Of a DNA stretch of 64,000 nt, positions 31,961 through 40,259 are shown in pieces. Made by a program: the position numbers and the translations under genes. The notes under the pieces were generated by a model, which searched no databases, was not told the DNA's origin, and saw only the letters and a list, made by a program, of their open reading frames with translations. The stretch is from an uncultured Faecalibaculum sp. (GTDB taxonomy: Bacteria > Bacillota_I > Bacilli_A > Erysipelotrichales > Erysipelotrichaceae), in NCBI RefSeq assembly GCF_910588395.1, contig NZ_CAJUPA010000006.1, positions 8,773 through 72,772 on the forward strand, in the 5' to 3' direction. Each line of letters starts with the position of its first letter. The first letter of the stretch is position 1.

Positions 31961-32545
31961 ATGAACGCCGAATGGAAAGAGTTATATAACGCTGCAAGGC
32001 AGGTATTGAAACCTCGTGATATTTCCAGAATCATGGAGGCAGGCGGTGTTGCAGCAGTGGAATCCGCATCCGGCAGAATATATGCGGGCGTCTGTGTGGA
32101 TACAGCCTGTTCATTGGGTGTATGTGCAGAGCGTAATGCTGTTTTCAGCATGATCACGAACGGCGAAGATGCTGTTAAGCGGGTTATTGCCATTGACAGA
32201 GACGGAAAAGCGGTTCCTCCCTGCGGCGCGTGCCGGGAATTCATAGCCCCGTCAATGCCGGAAGACTGCCATGCAACTGAAATCATGATGGACTGTGAAA
32301 ACGAACGGACCGCAACGCCTGGAGAACTGGCGCCTGAATGGTGGATATCACTGTACTTTGCAAATTCCGGTTTGTCTTTGTGCCAGTCCGAAGCCATGTC
32401 TTGCCACATTCTGGCAAGACAAAACAAAAAAAGACCTCAGATCGCAAATGAGGCCGCTTGCCGGCAGACAAAAGATGAAATGAAAGAACCCTGCCGGCAA
32501 GAGACACTTTACCAGAATCCCCCGTTGCAAATCCACCTTTTCTGA
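31961..32545 (+). CDS. Cytidine deaminase-family protein with atypical C-terminal tail
   Basis: 194 codons. Residues 1 to about 128 form a zinc deaminase domain: CAERN (C55, catalytic E57) and PCGACRE (C88, C91). Relatives deaminate cytidine or related bases, or blasticidin S, and usually end shortly after a GEL-PEWW-type segment, here at about 121-128. The remaining 66 residues look like translated noncoding DNA: the DNA below them holds three perfect hairpins, and the stop at 32543-32545 lies in the last one. Loss of an earlier stop or a frameshift is likely. The start has an AAAGG-type ribosome binding site. Confidence 0.7.
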   Translation: MNAEWKELYNAARQVLKPRDISRIMEAGGVAAVESASGRIYAGVCVDTACSLGVCAERNAVFSMITNGEDAVKRVIAIDRDGKAVPPCGACREFIAPSMPEDCHATEIMMDCENERTATPGELAPEWWISLYFANSGLSLCQSEAMSCHILARQNKKRPQIANEAACRQTKDEMKEPCRQETLYQNPPLQIHLF

Positions 32546-32565
32546 AACGCCTGTCTCAGAAAAGG
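32398..32565 (+). repeat. Cluster of perfect inverted repeats upstream of the M3 peptidase gene
   Basis: Three long hairpins and one short one: GTCTTGCCA/TGGCAAGAC (32398-32406/32412-32420); CCTCA/TGAGG (32435-32439/32449-32453); CTTGCCGGCAG/CTGCCGGCAAG (32457-32467/32491-32501); CCTTTTCTGA/TCAGAAAAGG (32536-32545/32556-32565). The first and third share CTTGCC/GGCAAG, so they can pair with each other instead. The last ends about 22 bases before the peptidase ATG. Confidence 0.7.
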
Positions 32566-32587
32566 ACCATTCAAGGAAGGAGACACT

Positions 32588-34288
32588 ATGACATTCAACA
32601 GTTTTCCCTATTCACGCCCTGATCTGGAGCCCCTGCAGACGGAGCTTGCCAGTCTCCGGTCTTCTCTGGAGACAGCGCCGGCGTATGATGCCTTCCTGCA
32701 GACCATGCATCAGTATGACGACCTGAAATCCCACGTGCTGACCATGACAGAACTGGCCGCCATCCGGCATACCCTGAACACGGAAGATGCGTTTTACCGG
32801 CAGGAGAACGCCTGGTTTGACGAAACGATGCCGCTGCTGGAAGAAACATTCCAGTCCATCACCGATACGATCCTGAAGAGTCCCTTTGCCCCGCAGCTGA
32901 AGGAACAGCTGCCTGAAACCTGGTTTCTGGCAGCGGAGATGGACAGACGGAGCTTCAGCCCGGCCATCATCGGTCATCTGCAGAAGGAAGCAGCGCTGTC
33001 CACCGCCTATCAGAACCTGATTGCCTCTGCCCAGATTCCCTTTCAGGACCGGGTCTGGACCCTGGCAGAGCTGGAACAGCCCATGAACCACCAGGATCCG
33101 GCAGTCCGGAAGGAAGCCGCTCTGGCTTACTGGGGCTGGTTTCAGGAGAATGAACCGCAGCTGCAGGATCTGCTCCAGCAGCTGGTGCAGGTGCGCACGG
33201 AGATGGCCCGGGCGCTGGGTTTTGAAAACTACATTGATCTGGGGTATCTGAGAATGCACCGTTTCGACTACGACCGCCAGGATGTGGCCGTCTGGCGTCA
33301 GCAGGTGCTGGAAGAAATCGTCCCGCTGTGTCAGGATCTCTATGAAGCCCAGAAAAATCGGCTGGGCGTGGATACACTGCCGGTCTGGCAGGAAAAAGCG
33401 GAGTTTGCCGACGGCAATCCGGCGCCCTGCGGCACCACAGAACAGATGACCGCCCGGGCGCAGGAGATGTACGATGCCCTGTCGGAGGAAACCGGCAAAT
33501 TCTTCCGGGAGATGTGTCAGCGACGGCTCATGGATCTGGATGCCCGCAAAGGCAAGGCTGCCGGCGGCTACTGCACCTGGCTGCCGGATTTTCAGGCACC
33601 GTTCATCTTTGCCAACTCCAACGGCACCCAGAGCGATGTGGAGACTCTGACCCACGAAGCCGGCCACGCCTTCCAGGTCTGGAGTTCCACCCCGTGTTTT
33701 CCCGCCAGTCTGGCCTGGCCGACCAATGAATCCGCCGAAATCCATTCCATGTCCATGGAATTCTTCACCTGGCCCTGGATGGAGCTCTTTTTCAAAGACC
33801 AGGCGGACCGGTACCGGTTTGTCCATCTTTCCGGTGCGGTGAAGTTTCTGCCCTACGGCGTTCTGGTGGATCATTTCCAGCATGAGGTCTATGCCCACCC
33901 GGACTGGGATGCTGATCAGCGCAATGCCTGCTGGCGCCGGCTGGAAAACCAGTACCTGCCTCACAAGGACTACAGCGGAATCGATGTGCTGGAACGGGGT
34001 GGCTGGTGGATGCGCCAGCTGCACATTTTCATGGATCCTTTCTACTACATCGACTATACCCTGGCGCAGGTGGCTGCCCTGCAGTTCCTGGCCCGGATGC
34101 TCGATGGAGATGAATCCGCCTTTGCGGATTACCTGAGGATCTGCCGGCTGGGCGGCAGCCTGTGCTACCGGCAGCTTCTGAAGGAAGCCGGACTGCAGGT
34201 CCCCTTTGACGACGGCTGTCTGCAGGAAACCGCTGCCACGCTGCGGCAGTGGTTTGAGACTCATATGCCTGAAGCAGCTTCCAGATAA
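32588..34288 (+). CDS. M3 family oligoendopeptidase (PepF-like)
   Basis: 566-residue cytoplasmic zinc endopeptidase that cleaves medium-sized peptides. The zinc motif HEAGH lies at about 356-360, followed by the expected downstream glutamate in ESAEIHSMSMEFF. A helical N-terminal domain fills the first 200 residues. Length fits the PepF/M3 family. AGGAAGGAG precedes the ATG. The leader contains the inverted-repeat cluster. A terminator follows. Confidence 0.93.
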   Translation: MTFNSFPYSRPDLEPLQTELASLRSSLETAPAYDAFLQTMHQYDDLKSHVLTMTELAAIRHTLNTEDAFYRQENAWFDETMPLLEETFQSITDTILKSPFAPQLKEQLPETWFLAAEMDRRSFSPAIIGHLQKEAALSTAYQNLIASAQIPFQDRVWTLAELEQPMNHQDPAVRKEAALAYWGWFQENEPQLQDLLQQLVQVRTEMARALGFENYIDLGYLRMHRFDYDRQDVAVWRQQVLEEIVPLCQDLYEAQKNRLGVDTLPVWQEKAEFADGNPAPCGTTEQMTARAQEMYDALSEETGKFFREMCQRRLMDLDARKGKAAGGYCTWLPDFQAPFIFANSNGTQSDVETLTHEAGHAFQVWSSTPCFPASLAWPTNESAEIHSMSMEFFTWPWMELFFKDQADRYRFVHLSGAVKFLPYGVLVDHFQHEVYAHPDWDADQRNACWRRLENQYLPHKDYSGIDVLERGGWWMRQLHIFMDPFYYIDYTLAQVAALQFLARMLDGDESAFADYLRICRLGGSLCYRQLLKEAGLQVPFDDGCLQETAATLRQWFETHMPEAASR

Positions 34289-34292
34289 CAGA

Positions 34293-34348
34293 AACACCCG
34301 GTTCCGGCCTTTGTCCAAAGGGACAGGCACAGAATCCGGGTGTTTTTA
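34293..34348 (+). terminator. Terminator of the M3 peptidase gene
   Basis: AACACCCGG/CCGGGTGTT (34293-34301/34336-34344) then TTTTATT. A small hairpin GCCCTG/CAGGGC (34357-34371) next to it may assist termination from the convergent symporter gene. Confidence 0.8.
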
Positions 34349-34389
34349 TTCATGATGCCCTGCCACAGGGCGCAGCCCCATCGGCAGAC

Positions 34390-35751
34390 TCAGCCGGGGA
34401 GAATGCCGGTGATCAGAATCACGGCAATGATCACCGGGAGCAGATATTTGCAGTAGACATGGCTCCAGGCGGGAAACCGCAGTCCCTGACCGGTGTTGGC
34501 TTCCTTCCGGAAGCTGTCCCATCCCCAGCCCTGTTTCCAGGTGCAGAAGAGCACAAACACCAGGGATCCCAGGGGCAGCAGGATATTGGACACAAGGAAA
34601 TCCTCCAGGTCCATGATCGTGGACCCTTCTCCCAGAGGCTGCACCCCGGCCAGCAGGTTGAAGCCCAGGGCACAGGGCAGCGAGAGCACAATCATCGCTG
34701 CAGCGCAGATCAGACAGGTCTTTTTCCGGGTCCAGCCGGTGAGGTCCATGGTGCTGGAGATGATGTTCTCGAAGACAGCCAGAATCGTGGAAAACGCCGC
34801 GAAGCTCAGAAACAGGAAGAACAGCGCCCCCCAGAGACGTCCCAGGGGCATGGCAGCAAAGATATTGGGCAGGGTCACGAAGATCAGTCCCGGTCCGGCG
34901 GCGGTTTCCACGCCGTAGGCAAAGCAGGAAGGGATCACGATCAGCGCGGCGGTCAGCGCCACGAAGGTATCCAGCACCGCTACGTTCAGGGATTCACCGA
35001 AAAGCCGGCGGTCCTTGCCGATGTAGGAACCGAAGATGGCCATGGCGCCGATGCCCAGGGACAGGGTGAAAAATGCCTGGTTCATGGCGGCGGCTATCAC
35101 GCTGCCAAGTCCGATTTCACGGGCGCGGGCGATGTCCGGGACGAAGAGATAGCGTACGCCTTCTGCGGCGCCGGCGGAGAGCAGGGAGTTGGCGGCGAGA
35201 ATCACCATGATGACCAGCAGAGCACCCATCATCCACTTTGTGACTTTTTCCAGACCCGCCTGGAGGCCTCTGGCGCAGATGCCGAAGCCGGTGATGACCA
35301 CCAGGACGGTAAACAGAATCAGGCTTCCGGCGTCTGAGAGCATGCCGGTGTAGTGTTCACTGATCTGCGCCTGGGTGGCGTTGACGAACTGTCCGGTGAC
35401 CATGTCGCAGAAATACCGCAGCATCCAGCCGGTGACGACGGTGTAGAACATCATCAGCAGCCAGTTGCCGGCGAGAATGCAGGGGGTGTACCAGTGCCAG
35501 CGGGTGTGCGCCGGTTCCAGACGTTTCAGCAGTCTGGCGGGGCTGGTGCCGGCGGCGCGTCCGGAGGCAAATTCCATGGTCATGACCGGAATGCCCAGGA
35601 GCACCAGGAAAATCAGATAGAAGAAGAGGAAGACCCCGCCGCCGTACTGTCCGGCGACATAGGGGAACTTCCAGACGTTGCCGATCCCGATGGCGCAGCC
35701 GGCGGAGATCAGGATGAATCCAAGTCTGGATCCGAGTTTTTCCCTTTCCAT
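34390..35751 (-). CDS. Sodium:neurotransmitter symporter family protein (NSS/SNF)
   Basis: 453-residue Na+-coupled transporter of the LeuT/NSS family with about 11-12 hydrophobic segments. The first helix has SRLGFILISAGCAIGIGNVWKFPY, where the unwound GIGN region binds substrate and Na+. Bacterial members carry amino acids such as tryptophan, tyrosine or leucine. It follows the GntR gene on the same strand; a terminator and two inverted repeats lie between, so it may be the regulator's target. The ribosome binding site is an AAAGGA rather far from the ATG. Confidence 0.9.
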   Translation of the reverse strand: MEREKLGSRLGFILISAGCAIGIGNVWKFPYVAGQYGGGVFLFFYLIFLVLLGIPVMTMEFASGRAAGTSPARLLKRLEPAHTRWHWYTPCILAGNWLLMMFYTVVTGWMLRYFCDMVTGQFVNATQAQISEHYTGMLSDAGSLILFTVLVVITGFGICARGLQAGLEKVTKWMMGALLVIMVILAANSLLSAGAAEGVRYLFVPDIARAREIGLGSVIAAAMNQAFFTLSLGIGAMAIFGSYIGKDRRLFGESLNVAVLDTFVALTAALIVIPSCFAYGVETAAGPGLIFVTLPNIFAAMPLGRLWGALFFLFLSFAAFSTILAVFENIISSTMDLTGWTRKKTCLICAAAMIVLSLPCALGFNLLAGVQPLGEGSTIMDLEDFLVSNILLPLGSLVFVLFCTWKQGWGWDSFRKEANTGQGLRFPAWSHVYCKYLLPVIIAVILITGILPG

Positions 35752-35801
35752 GTTCGGTAATCCGTTCCTTTCAGGCAGATGTCACGGCATCTGCGGGATG
35801 T

Positions 35802-35829
35802 ACCGGTCCGTCAGGCGGAGCGGACCGGT
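35802..35829. repeat. 9-bp inverted repeat upstream of the symporter gene
   Basis: ACCGGTCCG (35802-35810) and CGGACCGGT (35821-35829) are perfect complements around 10 bases. It lies between the GntR terminator and the symporter start and may be an operator or leader hairpin. Confidence 0.55.
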
Positions 35830-35837
35830 GAGCGGTG

Positions 35838-35876
35838 AAAAAAGGTCCCGTCCCTGGTGTATCGGGGGACAGGACC
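35838..35876 (-). terminator. Terminator of the GntR gene
   Basis: GGTCC-T-GTCCC/GGGAC-G-GGACC stem around 35844-35876 with a long loop, then six T on the minus strand. Confidence 0.8.
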
Positions 35877-35903
35877 GGAGAATGCGGTCTGCAGCGGAGA
35901 ATG

Positions 35904-36602
35904 TCACTGTGACCGGCTCCAGGAATACAGGTCGCTGCGGTAGTAAGCCAGGGAGTATTCCATGATCTTTCCCTGTCTGTCAAATCCCACTCGCCGGCGA
36001 ACCAGCACCGGCAGGGTGCGGGGGATGTTCAGATTTGTCACCACTTCGTCATCCGGCAGCTGGGCCAGAAGCTCTTCCTCAATGCGGACAGGCGTACCGG
36101 TTTCTTCATAGACAGAGCCGCCCAGATAGCTGAAGCTCTGCCGGGGAAAGCAGGACACGATGTAAGCCAGCCGGATGTCATCCGAGGTGCAGACCCGTTC
36201 CACGATATAGGCTTCCTGTTCCGGGTCCAGCCCGAAGGCGGAAACCAGCCGCTTTGGGCAATGCCGCATTGAAGCGTGCCAGCTGGATGTGCCTGGCTGC
36301 CGTCCATGCAGCTGCATCTCTTCGGAGAATCCCCGGATACCGGTCAGTTCCTCGGTCACCGCCGGTTTCCAGATGACGAAGGTTCCCCGGCCCCGTCCAC
36401 GGTTGACCATGCCGTCTTTTTCCAGATCCAGAATCGCCTGGCGGGCGGTTATTCTGGATACCCCGTACATTTTCTGAATCTGTGTTTCACTTTCAATCTT
36501 GTCGCCGGGCTGCAGATCCCCGTCCAGGATCCTGCGGCGGTATATGTCCCGGATCTGGACATACAGTGCCTTGGCCCCCTTTTGCGACTCCAGTTTCTCC
36601 AT
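35904..36602 (-). CDS. GntR-family regulator, HutC/FarR type (UTRA domain)
   Basis: 232-residue transcriptional regulator. The N-terminal winged helix has the HutC-type signature KIESETQIQKMYGVSRITARQAILDLEKDG (about 33-62 region), followed by RGRGRGTFV and a UTRA effector domain (about 85-230). The ATG at 36602 fits family starts; an upstream ATG at 36659 has no ribosome binding site and would lengthen the overlap with the phosphoesterase gene. Its likely target is the following symporter gene. The effector is unknown. Confidence 0.83.
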   Translation of the reverse strand: MEKLESQKGAKALYVQIRDIYRRRILDGDLQPGDKIESETQIQKMYGVSRITARQAILDLEKDGMVNRGRGRGTFVIWKPAVTEELTGIRGFSEEMQLHGRQPGTSSWHASMRHCPKRLVSAFGLDPEQEAYIVERVCTSDDIRLAYIVSCFPRQSFSYLGGSVYEETGTPVRIEEELLAQLPDDEVVTNLNIPRTLPVLVRRRVGFDRQGKIMEYSLAYYRSDLYSWSRSQ

Positions 36603-37233
36603 CAAATTCTCTCTCTTTCTGCGTTTCTCTTCTCTTTCTGTCTGTTTCGATCCATTCATCCAGGGTCAGCGGCGTGTAACCTGAAAACTGGCAGAAGCAG
36701 TTGATCAGGTGACAGGGGACGTGCCGCTGGCGGCCGCCGGGATCTGTGACCAGGGTGCCGGAGACCATCTCCTGATAGCGGTCCAGCAGTGCCTGATCGG
36801 CTGTGTCGTGAATGTGACCGTGAAGCATGTAGGAACGGGGCTGTCCCTGGTCGTCCACCCGGTACTGGCCGTTGTAGCAGGCCATGGGATAGTGAGAGAG
36901 GACGACTTTGCGGCGGTTGTCGCTCAGCTCCGCATAATCGCGGATCCATTCAAAGCGGGAGGCGTCAAAGGCCGGATCCTTCAGATACCGATCATGATTG
37001 CCCCGGATCAGAAACAGACGGCCCTGGAGCCGGTCCAGGATTCTGGCGGTTTTTTTCGCATCCCCCCAGCTCAGATCTCCCAGGATCACCACTTCGTCAC
37101 AGGGTCTGACCCGGGCATTCCAGCACCGGATCATGTGTTCGTTGAGCTCTTCCACACTGGCAAACCCGCGGCAGTCCATCTGACTGTTCAGGGCAGCGTG
37201 CCAGAAGTGGCAGTCGGCAATGTAATACCGCAT
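36493..37233 (-). CDS. Metallophosphoesterase with reading-through C-terminal tail
   Basis: 246-residue calcineurin-like phosphoesterase. Ligands are visible in D7-x-H9, GDLSWGD (D53), GNHD (N79, H80, D81), SHYP (H114) and HGHIH (H140, H142). Relatives usually end near the segment around residue 192-200 (TPLTLDEW). The last 45 or so residues are encoded by DNA that also encodes the start of the GntR gene in another frame (overlap 36493-36602) and look like random sequence. A lost stop or small frameshift near 36630 is likely. It directly follows the lipoprotein gene. Confidence 0.78.
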   Translation of the reverse strand: MRYYIADCHFWHAALNSQMDCRGFASVEELNEHMIRCWNARVRPCDEVVILGDLSWGDAKKTARILDRLQGRLFLIRGNHDRYLKDPAFDASRFEWIRDYAELSDNRRKVVLSHYPMACYNGQYRVDDQGQPRSYMLHGHIHDTADQALLDRYQEMVSGTLVTDPGGRQRHVPCHLINCFCQFSGYTPLTLDEWIETDRKRRETQKEREFDGETGVAKGGQGTVCPDPGHIPPQDPGRGSAARRQD

Positions 37234-37728
37234 TCACCCGGCCCTGCAGGCAAAGCCCTGTGATGTCAGTTCCGTTTCAGTGCGCTCCAGGCTGACATAC
37301 TGGGAATCCAGTTCCCCGGGTTCCAGCAGCCCTGCATCAATCAGCGCCTGACTGTCTGCCTGGGCGTAGTCGATGGAGATGGTCAGCTCCACGTGATTGT
37401 CCCGGACTTCCCCCTGTGTGCTCACGCCCTTCAGGGATCCATAGGAATCATTCAGCACCCGGCTGATGGCTTCCCCGATTTTTGCCTGATCGGCACCGGC
37501 ATCCAGGCCCAGTTCCTCAAAGGACACGTTTTCTGTCTGAACGGATTTTTTCACCTGGTCCCCCAGGGCTTCAAATTCATAGCTGCCGGCATCTGACGAA
37601 CAGGTCATGGTCTGTTTCACCGTCTCGGTTTCATCCGGTTCTTCCTGCCGGGTTTCCGGATTCGATCCGCCCACCCGGACACAGCCTGTCAGTGCCAGAC
37701 ACAGCAGCGCCAGCCATGCTTTCTTCAT
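37234..37728 (-). CDS. Lipoprotein, YehR/DUF1307-like
   Basis: 164 residues. An N-terminal signal with lipobox LALTGC makes C16 the lipid-anchored residue. A Thr/Glu-rich linker follows, and then a compact domain (about 38-160) resembling small YehR-type lipoproteins of unknown role. The ATG at 37728 follows AAGGGG; a GTG three codons earlier overlaps that site. The stop is directly next to the phosphoesterase start. Upstream it is separated from the aminotransferase gene by about 40 bases. Confidence 0.78.
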   Translation of the reverse strand: MKKAWLALLCLALTGCVRVGGSNPETRQEEPDETETVKQTMTCSSDAGSYEFEALGDQVKKSVQTENVSFEELGLDAGADQAKIGEAISRVLNDSYGSLKGVSTQGEVRDNHVELTISIDYAQADSQALIDAGLLEPGELDSQYVSLERTETELTSQGFACRAG

Positions 37729-37776
37729 TTCCAACACCCCTTGCCGGGTTATTCTACCATGAAAAATAGCACAATT

Positions 37777-38862
37777 CTATGAACCGGAGGCAAATCCGGC
37801 GAGAAGAGTAAGCCCTTTCAAAAACTGTTCCGGCGGGCGGCCCAGTCCCAGCCGCAGCGTTCCCGGAGCTCCAAAAAACCGCCCGGGGACAAAGAACAGT
37901 CCCTTTTCTTCCATCATCCGCAGGGCGAAGGCTTCATCATCCACCCCGTCAGGCAGCCGCAGCAGCGCCACGGAGCCGGCTTCCGGCAGCACGCAGGAGA
38001 AAAACGGGTTCCCGTCCAGCCAGTCCTTCAGCACAGCCAGGTTGCGGCTGACAATGGCGTTGTTGCGCCGGAGGATCTGCGCACGGTGTTTCAGAACAGC
38101 CCAGGCCAGCCGGTCGTTGAGCGGACCGGCGCCGATGAAGGTGTAATCCCGCCGGATGTTCAGGGCATCAATCAGCGCTTCCGGGCCTTTCACCCAGCCG
38201 ATGCGGATCCCCGGACAGGCCAGGGATTTGGACAGCGATCCGCAGGACACACCCTTTTCATAGAGATCGCTCACGGAAGGCATCACCCTGCCGATGCCTC
38301 TGTAGACCTCATCGCAGAGGATCCAGGCGTCGTGACGCCGGGCGATGTCTGTCACCCGCTGCAGGGCTTCCTCATCCAGAATCGTGCCGGTGGGGTTGTT
38401 TGGCAGATTCAGAATCAGCAAATCCAGTCCCTGGCGGGCGGCGCAGTCTTCCAGCTGATCCAGATCCGGCTTCCAGGTAAGCGGATCCAGGGCAAGCTCC
38501 GTGACCCGGGCATTCAGGCTTCTGGCGTAGCCGGCAAACTGCTGATATCCCGGGGTGAACACGATCACCTGCCGCCCCGGTGCCAGCAGCTCGTCCATGA
38601 CGTGCTGGCTGGCGTTCACGCAGCCGGCGGTGGTGGTGATGTTTGCCGGAGTGCCGGTTTCATACATGGCCAGGATCTCTTCCTTCAGCTGCGGACTACC
38701 GGTGATCGGACCATAGTCCAGAACCAGTTCGGAAAAAAGGCCCGGTTCCAGGGCCTCGATTTCTTCCAGACGCAGCGCGTCACAGCTGGTTTCGGTCATG
38801 TTGACACTGGCCAGATTCTCATACCGGGTCATCCACTGTTCTGCAGCGAATTCACTCAGCAT
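37777..38862 (-). CDS. PLP-dependent class I/II aminotransferase
   Basis: 361-residue fold-type I aminotransferase. The motif NLPNNPTG (about 153-159), the D-x-x-Y of CDEVYRG (D184, Y187), the Schiff-base lysine K212 in SLSKSLACPGIR, and the carboxylate-binding arginine near the C-terminus (LRLGLG) are visible. The ATG at 38862 overlaps the end of the ABC ATPase gene by 11 bases and follows AAGGTG, so it is part of the amino acid transporter operon. The substrate is probably the transported amino acid or a product of it, an inference from position. Confidence 0.88.
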   Translation of the reverse strand: MLSEFAAEQWMTRYENLASVNMTETSCDALRLEEIEALEPGLFSELVLDYGPITGSPQLKEEILAMYETGTPANITTTAGCVNASQHVMDELLAPGRQVIVFTPGYQQFAGYARSLNARVTELALDPLTWKPDLDQLEDCAARQGLDLLILNLPNNPTGTILDEEALQRVTDIARRHDAWILCDEVYRGIGRVMPSVSDLYEKGVSCGSLSKSLACPGIRIGWVKGPEALIDALNIRRDYTFIGAGPLNDRLAWAVLKHRAQILRRNNAIVSRNLAVLKDWLDGNPFFSCVLPEAGSVALLRLPDGVDDEAFALRMMEEKGLFFVPGRFFGAPGTLRLGLGRPPEQFLKGLTLLAGFASGS

Positions 38863-39589
38863 CGTAGAACACCTTGGACAGGAAGTCCTGCGCCCGTTCC
38901 GACTTCGGATTCGTGAAGAACGACTCGCTGTCCCCTTCCTCCACCAGATGTCCCTGGTCCAGGAACAGAACCCGGTTGGCCACATGACGGGCAAATCCCA
39001 TTTCGTGGGTCACCACGATCATGGTCATCCCCTGCCGGCCCAGTTCCTTCATGACCTCCAGCACTTCCTTGATCATCTCCGGATCCAGAGCACTGGTGGG
39101 TTCGTCAAAGAGCATCATGTCCGGATTCATGCACAGAGCCCGGGCAATGGCCACCCGCTGTTTCTGCCCGCCGGAAAGCTGGTTGGGATAGCTGTCCTTC
39201 TTGTCCAGCAGTCCCACTTTTTCCAGGTACTCCAGAGCGGTTTTCTCCGCTTCCTCCCGGGAGCGTTTCAGCACCGTGATCTGCGCCAGGGTGCAGTTGT
39301 CCAGCACAGTCTTGTTCGGAAACAGATTGAAGTGCTGGAACACAAACCCCATGCGGTTGCGCTGCTGACGATATTTCGCCTTGTCAGCCGGATCCATTTT
39401 CTCCCCATCCATGAATACGGCGCCCTCATCCACGGTTTCCAGCCCGTGGATGCAGCGCAGCAGCGTGGACTTGCCAGATCCCGAAGGACCAATCAGGCAT
39501 ACGATGTCTCCCTTGTTCACTTCCAGGCTGACGTCATTGACCGCATGCACGCCGCCGAAGTGCTTGGATAGATGATCGACTTTAATCAC
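38852..39589 (-). CDS. Polar amino acid ABC transporter ATPase (GlnQ/ArtM-like)
   Basis: 245-residue importer ATPase. Walker A GPSGSGKST (about 32-40), signature LSGGQKQRVAIARALC, Walker B MMLFDE and the VTHEM switch are present. It begins with GTG, overlapping the permease stop by 8 bases. With the permease and binding protein genes it forms a complete PAAT-type importer under the T-box. Confidence 0.95.
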   Translation of the reverse strand: MIKVDHLSKHFGGVHAVNDVSLEVNKGDIVCLIGPSGSGKSTLLRCIHGLETVDEGAVFMDGEKMDPADKAKYRQQRNRMGFVFQHFNLFPNKTVLDNCTLAQITVLKRSREEAEKTALEYLEKVGLLDKKDSYPNQLSGGQKQRVAIARALCMNPDMMLFDEPTSALDPEMIKEVLEVMKELGRQGMTMIVVTHEMGFARHVANRVLFLDQGHLVEEGDSESFFTNPKSERAQDFLSKVFYDAE

Positions 39590-40256
39590 TGACTGCCATC
39601 CTCTTTTCTATTTTCCGCGCAATGAAGGAAATCGTCACCGTCATCACCAGATACATGCAGCCGGCAATGATCAGCGGATCGAGATAGTTGTAGTATTTGG
39701 CTCCCAGCACCTGGGCGGTATACAGCAGTTCCGCCACACCGATGCAGGAAATCAGGGAACTGTCCTTGATCAGGGTGATGAACTCGCTGACCATGGGCGG
39801 GATGATCCGCTTGAAAGCCTGGGGCAGAATGACTTCCTTCATCATCGTGACATAGGAGATGCCCAGGGTCTCGCAGGCTTCCCACTGCCCTTTGTCCACG
39901 CCCTGGATGCCGGAACGGATCAGCTCGGTCTGATAGGCACCGGAGTTCAGGGACATGGCAATGAGTCCCACCACATAGGGATCCACCCGCAGCCGGGTGC
40001 CGGTGATCATCTGATAGAGCACCGGAACACCCAGGTAGAAGAACAGCACCTGAAGCAGCATGGGGGTTCCCCGCAGGATCTCCACATACACCGTGCCGAT
40101 CACGTTCAGGATTTTTGACTTTGACAGCTTCATGGCCGCCATGATGATGCCGATGATCACACCGAAGAACAACGCACCAAGTGCCAGCGCAAGGGAAGCG
40201 CCGGCACCTTTGAGCATATAGGTGAGATTATCGGGCGACAGAAATGTCTCCCACAT
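39582..40256 (-). CDS. Polar amino acid ABC transporter permease
   Basis: 224-residue permease of the HisM/GlnP type with about five hydrophobic segments. The EAA loop is recognizable in QWEACETLGISYVTMMKEVILPQAFKRIIP. One permease gene is present, so a homodimer is likely. It follows the binding protein gene by 3 bases. Confidence 0.94.
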   Translation of the reverse strand: MWETFLSPDNLTYMLKGAGASLALALGALFFGVIIGIIMAAMKLSKSKILNVIGTVYVEILRGTPMLLQVLFFYLGVPVLYQMITGTRLRVDPYVVGLIAMSLNSGAYQTELIRSGIQGVDKGQWEACETLGISYVTMMKEVILPQAFKRIIPPMVSEFITLIKDSSLISCIGVAELLYTAQVLGAKYYNYLDPLIIAGCMYLVMTVTISFIARKIEKRMAVSD

Positions 40257-40259
40257 GGA

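Noticed and set aside
32398..32420. GTCTTGCCA/TGGCAAGAC hairpin as a terminator of the deaminase gene
   Set aside because: It is followed by an A run, not a T run, on the plus strand.
32612..34330. 572-codon minus-strand frame across the M3 peptidase gene
   Set aside because: Antisense of a gene with an intact HEAGH motif; no ribosome binding site.
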